In this document: positions 47,055 to 60,080 of the stretch, piece by piece
How positions within the stretch are numbered: position 1 is the stretch's first letter
Layout: each line of letters begins with the position of its first letter
Assembly (NCBI GenBank): GCA_963922205.1
Contig: CAWUHX010000011.1
Span: 682,001-746,000 of the forward strand
Reading direction: 5' to 3'
From: Romanomermis culicivorax
Lineage: Eukaryota; Nematoda; Enoplea; Mermithida; Mermithidae
DNA length: 64,000 nt
Program-made: the position numbers and the translations under genes
The notes under the pieces: generated by a model
The model's database searches: none
What the model was told of the DNA's origin: nothing
The model's input: the letters and a program-made list of their open reading frames with translations, nothing else

Positions 47055-47709
47055 TCCCTCAGCCCTCAAAACCGACCAACCGGAGGTGAAAACCTTTCTG
47101 CAGCCTGAGTCTCATACTGAGGCCCCGACTGCATAACAGTTTTCCCCTCGGAGGGCACTCCCTTTCGGGCTACCGGAAACGATCACGAACGTAGTTCGGC
47201 CTGGACTTTGACGTCGATCTGTGCCTAGATCCGGGGCGTCGCCCTTCCTCTTCTCCCATGTACTGGTTTTTACAGCTTCGGTGATGAGGTGTCCCAGGTG
47301 CGCTTCCTCCACGGTCGGCCGCTCGCCATGTCGCTCCGTCCAATACAAATCTACTCAGTAAAAAACATTTTCTATAAAATACTTCAAATTTACGAAATAA
47401 TTTTATAAATGCAAAATAAAATTTCACGTCTTCATCTTTTTCAGGCCCTGAAATTAAACGAGAGAAAAAATACGAGGGCTATACAGGCCCGAAATAAGAT
47501 GGACGGAAAGACAAATTTCGCCGGGCAACTTTTGGGCACCGGAAACGAGAAAAAATTTAAAATTTAAAGCAACAATAAAATGAGATAATATATATTTTTT
47601 TTTTTTTTGTATTTTGTATTTTATTTGTGTTTTTGTATTTTTATATTTTTGAAATAAAATTTGTACGAAATAACGAATTTTGGTCCAAAAGTGATGCGGC
47701 TATATGAAA
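47055..47709 (-). other. 3' untranslated region of element B
   Basis: Next to the LTR the element strand reads TTTTGAGGGCTGAGGGA (47071-47055), the likely polypurine tract. An A-rich tract (T-rich on plus, about 47590-47650) follows the ORF3 stop, as in element A. No conserved protein seen. Confidence 0.6.
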
Positions 47710-50700
47710 TTATTGTTGCCCGCCGCCACCATAACCGCCGTATTGGAAGCTACCACGGCGAGGGTAGGGACCACCCCGAGCTCCACGACCCCTGAGGAAT
47801 CCCCCAAAAACTCCTCGAGGTTGGGCCACACGAGGGGGTCGGCCCATCGCCTGTCCTCTATACGGTTGCGGATTAACCATCTTAAAGGGTCTACCTTGAC
47901 CCTGTCCCTGACCCCAGCCTCGGCCATATCCCCCTCCAGTTCCCCTCTGGTACGTGCCCTGAGTGGAACTTACGGAAGATACTCCAGAAGCTGAGGTACT
48001 GGACCTACCTTGACTCTGTTGATTCGCATACGGTAATTTGAATACTCCAGGCTGGTGCCGACCCTGCGAGTGAGACGATTGTCGCGAGTGCTGGCTCCTG
48101 GACCTGGATGTATCTCTAGGTTGTCTCTCTGTTAAAATGGGAATCTTGAAGGGTTGCCCCTCCTCATCCTCGGCCTTCTGGAATTTACCAGAAAATTTCT
48201 GAACCATGTCGGACAACCTTCTCTTTGCTGCCATATCTACTGCAGTTTGTTGGTGTTCCTGCATTCGGTTGGCATACGCTTCCCTGAATGCAGTACTACC
48301 TTCTCCCCGCAGGTAGATAGAATAGTATCTTTCCGTGACAAATGACTTGGCCCGTGCATCCACTGCACCAATGTGTCTCGGGCCTAACTGCTGTTGTTCT
48401 AACTTTAGCAACACCATGGTACATAAGTATCTCACGGCTGCCATTACTATTTCCGCATCAAAATGATGAAACCAATTTGGCATGAACTTGAGCCAAATAT
48501 ACTCCCAAATGGGCTCAGGAACGTTTACATGATCATACAGGAAACCACCTTGAACATCAAAGTGATCCCCGTAGTTCTCGTAAAGCTCCTCTACTCCATT
48601 ATTCACCAATGCCCAGATGATTTGATTCCTATTATCATCTGGCATATCCTGAGCAAAGAATTCGATCACCTCCGGTGTCGAAAAATCTATCCTTCCCTTC
48701 ACCAAGGGAAACTTCTTATGGACATCCCAGTAGTCCCTCAAAACAGAACTTAGGTACTCCAAAGTTACTTCCTTATCTCTACTTCTCTTGACCGATTTTG
48801 TCGGTTCCGACGTAGAGGGTTTAGAAACAACTTTTTTCCCTGAAGCGCTGCTCTGGTCCTGCTGAGAAGTCTTATCCACCTTAGACACGGGCTTAGCCAA
48901 AGTACTTTTCGTCGTTGCACTTACCTGAGATGCAGACGATTTACTAGGTACTTTAGCCGAAGCAACCGTCGACTGCACCTGACTCGTAGAACTTTTGGTT
49001 CCAGGCATCAGGCTTGTCGGCGTAGTCCCAGTCTTGGACTTGGTTGAATCTGTCAATAAAGTTGTAGATCCAGCAAACTTCAAATCCACAGACGTAGAAC
49101 TCCCTGTCTGTTCTCCTTCACCATCACTAATTTCAATAACATCCTCTTCATCTCTCTTTTTAGCCCTATTGGCCCTTCGGGCTAACTTTCTCCTTCCTAG
49201 TCTTTTAATCTGATCATCCGTAGGACCTTCCGCTCTAAATTTTCTAACCTCTTCGGCGGTATACATACCTGGTATACCACCGTCCATACTTGGATCTCTG
49301 GGCGCTACTTGAACTGTCGGCGTAACCTTGCTGACCGCAGGTTGGATGACCTGCGTACTAGCAGGCTGCACCAGCAATTTCGGGATATGATAAGCAGTAG
49401 GCGGCTTGGCCGGAGCTTGCACGACTGTAGGCGCTGCCAGAGGCATCGGCTGCGCCGTAAAACCAGCCAATACTAGTTCCAGCTGCTTCTGCTGCTGATC
49501 TAATCTCGCTTTCTGCTCCGCAAGCTGTTTAGCGAAAATCTCCTTCTGCCTTTCAATTTCCTTTTCAGCTCGCTCCCTGAGCCTTGCTTCAATCTCCTCT
49601 ATTGTTGGACTTGCAGCAATCGTTATCAGATTGCTTTCATCCAGCATTTGCTCTGCCCTGACATCCATTCCAGAAAGTAAACTCTCTGTCTGATCTAGTA
49701 AAGAAGTTACCTGTGTTTCTTGATCAGGCTGTATCAACGATTCAACAGTGACCTCCCTAGCCACTTCTAAATCGTCTCCTACCTGATTCAAGTCTATGGG
49801 GGTGTTGAGGTCTGCAGGTATCACTTGTTGCTGTGCTTTCGCCGCAACAGGCTCAGCCTGCATCCCCTGCACCTGATCCAAACTACTCATATCAACTCCA
49901 GATTGTTGAGTCACCGTTGTCCTTACCTCAGTGCCTGTAACCGGCACTGCTGGTTGCTTACCTGTCGGTGTCACTACAACCTTATCGCCAATATGCGTAA
50001 TCGTGAAACCTGGAGAATCGGACGGCAATATCGGCTCAAAAAATGGCGGCTCATAACCTGGAACGTATTCCGGTTGATACGCTAACACGCTCTTTTTCTG
50101 GTTCTCCTTCGTTGCGTCCTCACTCATATCTATTGGGTATCGCAAACCTGGAACTCGGACAGCTATCTGGCGGAAGTAAAACCTCTGATAGCAGTACGGA
50201 TTATCTTTGTACTGCGGACACTCCGCCAAATGCTTCCTTTTATCTTCTGGTCTTTGCTCCCATGACTTTGTCTTGGGCCAAAATCGGATCGGCAAAAATC
50301 CGAAACGATTTCCCCAACATGTAATTGCATCGCCCTTTGTTGGCGTATGCACCTCCGTTACTGGAAGACTGTTCAAAAATGATAAATACTGACCGTACCT
50401 ATCTCCCCTCCACAACATCTTCAAGAGTTGTTCCTTTCCCTCAGGGCTAAAGGATCTCAAATAGTTGTGGTCAAGGAGAGAGGTAAGGTACTCCTCTGCT
50501 TCCTCTCTACAAGCTGGCCAAAATAAATGAAACGTGAGCGGAACTTTATTACACACTGACTCCAAATTCTTAAAATTGTCCTCGATCAATATTTCAGAAT
50601 AAGGACCGATATCCATACTCCAGTGTTGTCTTACATACGAGTCTTTACCATTCGAAACTCTGACTGGTTCATACTCGTGGTAATCAACTTCCAGAGATGT

Positions 50701-52025
50701 TATCTCCAACAACTGTTTCGTTTCTTTCCTATACCTTAGGAAATTCTCGTATAAAACCATAGATACTGGTTCATCAAGTCTACTGAAACTCTTCCCTTGA
50801 TTCACCATATCTACCACCTTCTTTGTAATTCGAGTTCTAATCTGCTTTTCCGACAAAGCTTCTTCAAACTCTTCATCCTCACTTACTGTATCATTACCAT
50901 CCACATTCTTACTTTTCTCTTTGATGGTATAATCAGGATGAATACCTTTAGGTATACTTACGTCTCTTCCTCTCTTCGGATTTGACTCGTAATGCGGGAA
51001 GCTGTACTCCGTATAGCCTCCAAATGAGGTATCCATTTGGGCAGCCATACGGGCATACACCTCCTGTCTCATCACGTGATACATAGCCGACGACTGCGGC
51101 TCCTCTACTTCCGGACTTCCACAAAAAGTCTGCGGAAAATTTTCACCATGTATCATGTTAAAAAACCTATACAACCTAAAAGCCATTATCTGAATTTGAT
51201 CCACTTTCATCAAATCATGCGGAAAATATTGGAATCCGACCTCGACTTCCATAGCTAACTCATAGTGGAAAAACGCTAGGAAAACCAACAATGAGTAGTA
51301 GGCGTCCAGTGCTGGATACCGTATTTCAAACTGCGTCAATGTATGCCTACAGAATCGTTCACATTGCGCTCTCTGACGGAAATCGATTTGGAAATAACCG
51401 ACATCCGCCAGATACAGCTCCGTGAACAACCCTTTCAGCTTGAAAGTCTCCGGGCAAAGTCCCAACTTCCTGGACATTGCCAAAAATCTCCCGTTCAACT
51501 GATCTCCTACCTTGGCTACGTCATAATAACGGCCATACAAAGACGTAACTCTATGTTTGATCTCCGGTGTTAGATCAACATCTTGGTGCTTTCTGCCAGC
51601 ACCATTAACATTCCAGATGGCGACCAGATCTGTAACCAAGTTGTATCCAATGAGAAGCATGTCCGAATCTAAGAGCTCATGAATGAGCGTCCACTCCTTC
51701 GGCATGATTGTCGTAGTATCTACAACAAAGGTGTCTCCAGTCACCGTCGAGAAGCTAATGACTCTCGCGAACTCCTTCCCTTTTGGGTTATCAACCCTAG
51801 AAGTCGCAAAAACCTTACTTACATACTCTTGAGTAACCTCCTCTGTATCAAAACCGATAATTGGCTGTCCTTGAAACCTGCTCTCCTTCAAGGTTTCGAT
51901 CATTTCAGCCACCTTACCTATTTGGACCAATTTCGGTTCCGTCAATTCCAACGGAAATCTCCCGAAATTCGTGGCGAACCACCGTTCCAATTCGCCGACT
52001 CTAACAATGCGCTTGACATTGTAGT
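47710..52025 (-). CDS. ORF3 of element B: DEDDy exonuclease-like, disordered, RGG-tailed protein (looks whole)
   Basis: 1426 residues from the Met at 51990, with homology to A running upstream to a 3' splice site at 52026 ([10 protein letters not shown]). DEDDy exonuclease motifs: ExoI GFDTEE (D48, E50), Exo[10 protein letters not shown] (N117, D121), ExoIII YPALD (Y225, D229). This is the pattern of RNase D, WRN and EXD2 nucleases, which trim RNA or single-stranded DNA from the 3' end with two metal ions. A second conserved block ([12 protein letters not shown]) follows. The middle is Gln/Val/Thr-rich with a charged coiled-coil-like stretch (about 800-870). A conserved C-terminal domain of unknown function lies at about 1085-1260 ([17 protein letters not shown]), and the last 100 residues are Arg/Gly/Gln-rich. 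It occupies the env slot, yet no signal peptide or membrane segment is seen, so it is not an envelope protein. Confidence 0.9.
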
Positions 52026-53387
52026 CTAAAAAATTCAGGCGAAATGTTTACAACTTTTTAATGGAAATTTCTCGAAGCGGACACACATCGGTTAGACTCT
52101 ACCTTCACCACAGATAGTAAGCTCAATTAGGAAAAAAGGAAAAAAGAAATTGCAAGCAGGGGACAATAAGGTACCAAACATATATTGGGTTAGTGTTGGC
52201 AGATAGTTAAACACAAGTGCGGCCCCGACTTCTACCTTATACGGGAGTACACGCACAGACCACCTGCGTCTTCCATCAATCGACTGCTAGCCGTCTCAAT
52301 CCAACGCCCAAAACAGCCTATCCAACTAATAAATTAAGAATTTCCAAGAAGAAATTTGAAAATATATTTACTAATTTACCCAAAATGTGGAAATTCGTAG
52401 AAAATTAAATTAAGATGGAATTTAGAAATTTAAATAAATTTTGAAATTATCTACCCCTAGTCGACTAGTTGCTACGCTCCACTTCTTCCCCATCACATAG
52501 ACGAATTTATTCAACTCGCTATGTGTGTAGAGGAATGATGTAGTTTCGCAAAAAGTCCAAATTTTGCACTACGGGCAGCTTTGCCACACTTTTTCAAGCT
52601 GACAGAACAAATTTGTTCCCACTAAACTTTTACAATTGTCTAGGCCTTCATCTAGACACCCGTGGGCTATAACATCCTGCTTTGCCCAATAAATTTTTAA
52701 AATTAACTAAGTTTAAAACTTAAGTCGCTTACCATCGACTAGGAAATACCGATTATTCTGCCGCACCTGCGGCTGACCGTAGGTCACGTGGGGGTCCGTG
52801 ACCAGGTATTGTTTCGTCCAGCGTCCATTGGGGGGCCTGGACATTTCGACCGCTTCTTTCTCAAATTCTTCGAATTCCGCGCTATCAATTTTCGAAATTT
52901 TTTGATAATTTTTTATAAGAGCTGAAAAATCGACAAAGTTTCCGCTTTTGCTACTTTTTGTCTATTTTCACTCTAAAACTCAGCGGTTTTCCCAATTCTT
53001 CCAATATTCACAGAATTGGGGGGCAACAACTAACTATTTCCTCCGAAAAAATTACTCGGACTCGGGGAAATTTAAAATTTAGGCCGCGAAAAAAGTTTTT
53101 AAAGTTTTAGGTTTTTGCGAAGAGTGGTTTTTTATCAAGAATTTTTGAAAATTTAAAGATTTACGCGAGAAAAATTTAAAAAATACGCAATAAATACGCG
53201 ATAAATACATAAATAATTACAATTAATTACAATTTGTACTTAAATACAATATTGGGGACGAAAAAATATGGGGGGGGGCAATCATACGCACACACACACG
53301 CGAAAAAACAACGCTACGCGCTACGGCAGTTTGTAATTACTAATTTTTGAATCTACAGTAAACTGCATGTCCTTAGATGACACGTCG
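52026..53387 (-). other. Pol-ORF3 intergenic region of element B with conserved acceptor
   Basis: 1.36 kb lacking a convincing protein. On the element strand it closes GAATTTTTTAG before ACTACAATGTCAAG, the same acceptor-plus-DYNVKR arrangement as element A (20711). A G-run and a CACACA microsatellite lie near 53270-53300. Confidence 0.6.
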
Positions 53388-56300
53388 TTAGACTGCAGCC
53401 ATCTGCCGGTCTCGTAGCGAAAGTGCTTTAACCTGCTCACGGATACCACCTGCTTTTTCAGCGGCTCTCTCCTGAGCGATTTCAAGCACATTCTCTGATA
53501 ATCTACTATTATCAGTAACAACATACAGTCCTTGCCACGGCAGAACCAGTTTTTTCTGTTTATCGACTTTCAGCAAAACCCAATCATTGACGGAATAATC
53601 ATGAGCTTTTGCTTTACAGTCAAAAAACTTTTTACTGCTCTCCGCAGCCTTCCTGATATTCTCAGCAATGGTCTCATAAGTTTCTACTAAGCTTTCGGTT
53701 AGTATATGCTTATAAGCCTCATAGTTCATTGGTAGAACTATGTTTCTAGCAACACCAATACTAATGCCAAAATTTGCCTCATGACCTCTCAATAAAGCAA
53801 ATGGAGAACATCTCGTTGAGGTATGAGGTGTGGCATTATACGCAAAAACGACAGATTGCAAATATCTGTCCCACTTATCTGAATCCTCTATAGCAACCTT
53901 TCGCAACTGCTTGATCAAGGTTTGGTTAAACCTTTCAACCATTCCATTTCCTTGTGGATGGTAGGCAGTTGTGAAAATCTTCTGACACTCCAACAATTTA
54001 CAGACTGACGTCATCAAATCAGCTGTAAAGCATGAACCATTATCACTCAACAATTTCACCGGGGTTCCATGCCTGAACACAATATTTCGAAGAAAACTGT
54101 CCACAATGGTTACAGCAGATTGATCCGGAATCATTTCTGCTTCCACCCATTTTGTAAAGTAATCTTAAAATACTATCACATACGGTCTTTTCTCGCTCAT
54201 GGGAGATATTCCCACAATATCTACAGAGACTATGTCAAATGGTCCTCTAGGAATTATTGGATTCAATGGCGGAATTGTAGCCTTTCCTGGAGTCGCAATT
54301 TGACATATCGGACAAAAGCTGATCCAGCTCCGAACATCCTTCTCGATGCTCGGCCACCAGAACCGCTTTTTAATAATAGCAAGGGTTCTCTTAAACCCTT
54401 GATGCGTCATCATCACTGCTCCATGATACTGATGCAGGACAACTTTTTTGAGAACAGAGGGGACAACAACTTGATCCTCTGCCTCGCCAAAAGTCTCTCT
54501 ATATAGTATCCCTTGATCGATATAAAAGTTACTTTGAGACTTAGTGCCACTACTAGCACCTAGTTTCTCGAAGATCACTTTTAGATATTTATCCTTTCCT
54601 TGCAACTTTGACATCAAGGCGTTTGAGATAAGCCCTTTCGGTCTACCATCTTCAATCTCTGGGGCTTCTTCAAACTCCTTCTCCTTCGGTTCAAAAATTC
54701 TCTTCACCTCTTCTTTAGGTTTTGCTTGCCCAGGAGGATGTCCTCTTTCCTCCTGCTGCAAGTTTTTTGCCATTTGTCGAGTGACTACCGCCTCAATTTC
54801 ATATTTCTCAGGCGTTCGATAATTATCAAATTCTGGAGAAATATTAAGTTGAGTTTCATCACTAACACCATAATTTGAAGCCACTGAAGCTGTGGCCATC
54901 TTCACCGGAGTGAAGACTCCTACAGCCTCATCCACTTCATCTCCTCTGAGTTCCCGAAGTTGTTTCACTAAAACTTTGTGGTTTTGGTTAAGGACTTCGT
55001 CTTCAGTAAGAGATTTCACATCTTCTTTCTGAAAGATAAGCTCCCATTTTGGTGGCAACTTCTCTTTCTGCTCATCCGGTTCCCCCTTCCTGGAGAGGAA
55101 ATCTGCCATGGCATTCTGTCTGCCAGGCACGTACTCCAACTTGTGATTAAACTGGCAAATGAATGCGTACCACCTCTTGAGTTTGTCATTTGTCTGTGTA
55201 TTCACCCTCATTGATAATAATGGTTTGTGGTCAGTTTGAATCCTGACCTTTTGGCCCAAAAGATAATGTTTATAAATTTTAAGGCCGTAAACCACAGCTA
55301 AGCATTCCCTTTCGGTGGGGCACCATTTCCTTTCTTCTGCCCGCAATATCCGACTATTGTAGGCAACTACCCAACGTTCCGAGTCAGTCTCTTGACATAA
55401 CACTGCTCCCAATGCAATTCCACTGGCATCCGTTTGAAGAATGAATCGTGCAGATCCATCTAGAATTGGATGTCTTAGGAAAGGTACTGAGGTCAATGCT
55501 ACTTTGAGCTTCTCAAAAGTTGTGTAATGTAACTCCGTCACATTCCATGTTCCCTTCTTGCCTGTTAATTTGTTCAAGGGTTCAGCTAGTGCTGCTAGGT
55601 CTGGTATAAATTTTTTACACCATTGTAGCATACCTAGGAATCTTTGCATTTTCTTAACAGAATCCGGGAATGGAAATTCCGTTATCGCCTTGACCTTCTT
55701 AGGATCCGGAGAAATTCCGTTCGCGTTCAAGATGTGTCCTAAAAAGTGCACCTTCTCCGGAAGAAATTCACATTTCTCTGGCTTAAGAGTCAACTTTGCC
55801 TTCCTCAACGCTTCTAGCACCAAGTTCAAATTCTCTAAGTGTTCCTCGAACGTATTCGAGAAGATGATAATATCATCTATGTACACTACGCAAATTTTCC
55901 ATACCAAATCCCCAAGGATTCTCTCCATCATCCTTTGGAATTCAGCAGGTGCATTCTTCAACCCAAACGGCATCACTTTAAACTGAAACAAGCCCTCTTG
56001 GCATATAAAAGCCGTTTTCTCCTTGCTCTCCTCCTCCATCGGGACCTGCCAATATCCCGACTTCAAATCTAGAGTCGTATAAAACTTAGCTCTTCCAAGG
56101 CAATCTAAATAATCATCCATTCTCGGGATGGGATATTTATCATCCTTGGTCACTTCGTTTATACCTCTAAAATCAACTACTGGTCTCGTAGTTCCATCTT
56201 TCTTTCCAACCAGGAACAAGGGTGCAGCCCACGGTGACTTCGAGGGCTCGATCACTCCTTGATCCAACATCTCCTTTATATGTCGCCTTACTCCTGGCCG

Positions 56301-59300
56301 ACTATTAATTGAAGCTCTGTAATATCGCTTTGCTACAGGTCTTGCATCTCCTGTATCTATCTTGCATGTCAGAGCTGGGGTTGTAGTAGCCGGATCACCT
56401 GGCAAGCTAAAGACATCTCTGTACTTCAACAAAGACTCTATAGCTTCCGTTTTCTTCTCTTCCGAAATTTTCGCCTTCGATATCAACTTGCATAGTGAAG
56501 TATAGAACTCTACAGAATCAGCTTTTGATAATGCAGGCATTCCTTCCTTTACCATACATGTCTGATATTCCTCTTCCTCCTTTATCTTCTTCATTTCCTT
56601 CACCTTCTTGTAGGTATCATCATCTTCAATAAGCATAGATTCTGTATAGCCAATGATTTGATCTCTCTCAAACCGACATCCAGAACCTGTGGTATTGGAG
56701 ATTAGTACTACAAACTCTTCTTGTGATCCGTCTACAACCGCTTTCTCCATTCTGAACTTCCTTTCAGAATCCTTTGATTCGACAATAATTCCATTCAACG
56801 TGGCATCTCCATGTTGATCCCAAAGTTTTGCCTTCATCAAAACATCTGTTCCATATGGAATGTAGGTTTTACTACATGCAACAATTGCAACAGTTGTCTT
56901 TAGCAGACAAACTTTTGGATAAACAATTTGATTTATGCAATCAGTCGACGCCACACTGACTTTAGTCACTTCTTCGATTACCGTTTGCACAGTAGTTACA
57001 GAAGGAACTTGAACTACGTCAATCTTTCTTTCAATGCCCTGTATTGTCATGGCATTCCTTTTGAAATCAATCACCACACCTAAATCTGGGTGTGCTAAAA
57101 AATCTGTGCCTAAGATCAGGTGCTCACCTGCATCTGGCAACACTATAGCATTGACTGGAAAACTTCCGAATTCAGTCTTCATACAAACTGGTACATAACC
57201 ATAGGCATGCACAACTTTTCCATCAGCTACAGTCACTTTAAGGATACGAGGGTACACTGTATAATCAACGTCTAATGCCCTTTTCAGGAGCTTAGAAGAC
57301 ATGACCGTACACTGAGCTCCTGTATCGATTAAAGCTCTGGTAGCCGTTTCTTTAATAACTACATTTATATAGAACGGAACCGTTTTCGGATAATTTTCCA
57401 ACAACCTTCTCTCTACGTCCGTTGCTTTTCCTCCATATTTCACATGAGCCAAATCTCTTTCTTTCACTTTCTCTAGAGGTGTCACCTTATCCAGGTGAAT
57501 AATACTTCCGAGAACCAAACTAGAAGATTTGTTTCTATTCTGATCACTTTCATCATCCACATCCGTACGGCTTGTCACCATTACGTTATGCGAACTAGGT
57601 TGCGACTGGTTCGAAACAAATGATCCAGACTGATCCTGGACGGTACTACCCTGAATAGCAGGTTGACTAGTTGGTGCAGGTAACATCAACTGTGGCTGTC
57701 TCTGCAACTGGATGCCTTGCTCCCTAAGTCTGCAGAATTCCCTGTATCTCTCAAACTCTGGGTCATACCCGTACATTTGATCTTCTTCGGGGAATCCTAC
57801 ATAATAGGCACCTCTTCCTCTTCCTCTAAATCCAAACTGAGGTCCACCTCTACCTCTAAAACTTCCTCTATATGAAGCATTCCTATCACCACCATAATAT
57901 TGATTAGGCATGCCACGGTTAAATCCACCGCGTTGCTGTTGCTGACGCCGGTATGCTAATGTCTTACACTCCTCCGTAGCATGCGTATTATTCTTATGAT
58001 AAATGCAGTAGGGTCTCTGCTGCTTCAACTGCTTCTGCTTTTCAGCAGACGCAGCCTTCACAGTAGTCAACTCTTTTAAAGCTTCACTCTGAGTAACTTG
58101 TAATTTATCCACCTTCTGAACCAATTGTAGCCATTCCTTTGAGAGAATAGCTAGAAAAGACTCCTTGGCCTGCTCCTCGTTAGACTTTTTGACATCACGA
58201 GGCGACGGACCAGGTAGCATCTCTTCCGCATTCTCCTCACTTCTCTCCTCTTCCACTGCCTTTTGCAACTGATTTTGTGGTCTTGACTTCGTCTGGTTAT
58301 ACTTTTTAGTACTTCCATACGGAGCATTCCCGACAAAAGCAATTCCCGGGCACATCTCCTCCGTAGCTACAACTTGATTCACTACAATCGGTTTATCTTT
58401 GGCTCCAAAAGTAGTAAAAACATTCTTATATTTCTTATCAATCTGAGTTACGGCGTATGCAAGGTCTTGCCATGTTTTCATCGATGGCAATACGTCCTGC
58501 AACTCCGTCTGATACAACGGACTACTCTTATAAATGAAGGCATTAATAATATTCTCTTGCCTCACTTGATCACTCTGATCTGCATAGACCAGATCCACAT
58601 GATTACTCAATCTCTTTAAAAACTCTAAGGCTGACTCGCCTTCTTCCTGTTTCATATTAAACAACTCTCTTTTGAGCATCGTCAAATCATAAGTCGGCGC
58701 GAGATACTTTAAAATATTTCTCCGCGCTTCTATATAACTTGAGGATGTTCTTGCTATCCTCCTAGCCGTATTTTGGGACAACCTTCTCAAACACTCCTTT
58801 TTCACTTTATCAGCTGTATTCTCCAGAAACTCACTTTCCAGATCAGTAAAAAATTTCAACGCCTCCGTTGGCTTTATACTATCATGTAAAGGTCTATGTT
58901 TCAAGGCCTTTACCACATCTCTCACATCAACTTCAACACTTGAGCTAGAGTTCGACGTAGATGAACTAGTATTATCACTATCTGAGTAATGTCTACTCCT
59001 AGCTCTTGATCTGTGAGACCTCTTTCTACTCTTCGACTTTCTCTTTCTTCTCCTCTCAGGGCTAAGGTCAGCTCTATTTGCCGTATCTCTCCAAGGAGTA
59101 GGACGAGAAAACCTATCCTCTCCCTGGGACGATTCGTCGCAAATAGTCACCTTCCTTTCCCTCGGTCTCCTATTCTCTGAGTAACCGTAGGCATTCGATT
59201 GTGCTTGTTCAGCATTCCTCGAACTCTGCGGCTCCTCAGTCCAACCTCTATCTCTAGCCGAATATTTGTCTCTGTCTTCTTGAGACCTTACATAAACTTC

Positions 59301-60002
59301 CGAATGAACCTCTCTCTTAGGTTCACTAACTCTCTCAACTCTATTCTCAAGGTAAGAAGACTCACCTATCTTCCTCCGTTGATCATCCTCCGTTTCCTTT
59401 TCCTTGATCTGCGCCCTTTCGATTACCTTGATCAATAACTCGACCTTCTTCTCCAGCGCGTTAATTCGTACGTCCTTGGGATCGACTCGATCCCTCTGCT
59501 CCTCTCCCCGAATAAAATTCGCCATTTCGGGGTCGTATCGCCTCGAATATTTGTCGTCGTATAAATCGGCCGGCGCATCCTCGTAATACTCGTCCTAATT
59601 CATGTCCATCATATTTGACCTCCACGCCGGTTTCGATTTCCGTCTAATCTCCTCCAGTGTCTCGGCCATCGGATGGATCAACTTCGAGGGTGACGTCGGT
59701 CTCTCCTTCTCAAAGGTCTGCTGACCTCTGACACTACCACTTACAGTAGTTTCAATCTCGGCTCTCCTAGCCATCTCAAAACCACTTCTCCTCAACTCTT
59801 CTTCAACTCTTGCCATTTCGGCAATTCCACTCTCTCTCCTTCCTTCAGTCTCAGGCGCCTGTGCTTGAACCTTTTCTACCGCTGCGTGTTCTTCAGCAGA
59901 GTCCAGATTCGAAACACTAGGTTCATGTGACCTAGGAGGAGTCCTCAACATTTTTCCTACCGGAATACTCATCTTTTTCACTTTTCCGGTATGTGACTGC
60001 AA
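53388..60002 (-). pseudogene. gag-pol: Gag-Pol of element B (about two breaks)
   Basis: Same domain order as the whole copy in A. The N-terminal Gag is Arg/Ser/Glu-rich. The capsid-like region is followed by a CX2HX4HX4C knuckle ([14 protein letters not shown]) and an RG-rich segment with [10 protein letters not shown]. Retropepsin has LIDTGAQC (about 57310-57335), RT has YIDD (about 55875-55887), RNase H has LQTDASG, and the integrase has HQGF...CPICQ followed by its catalytic core and C-terminal region. Homology with the A and D openings suggests translation starts at MSIPVGKML (59972) rather than ten codons earlier. About two interruptions relative to A, so this copy may not be autonomous despite its very young LTRs. 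Confidence 0.9.
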
Positions 60003-60061
60003 GTAAAACCCAGGAGGTTTAGTTATTTTTCTGGTGGTTCTCCGGTTATCCGTCGTGAGAG

Positions 60062-60078
60062 GCGTTAAGAGTCCACCA
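60062..60078 (-). promoter_or_regulatory. Primer-binding site of element B
   Basis: Element strand reads TGGTGGACTCTTAACGC two bases inside the 5' LTR. It shares TGGTGG and TTAAC with the A and D sites. Primer tRNA not identified. Confidence 0.65.
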
Positions 60079-60080
60079 CT

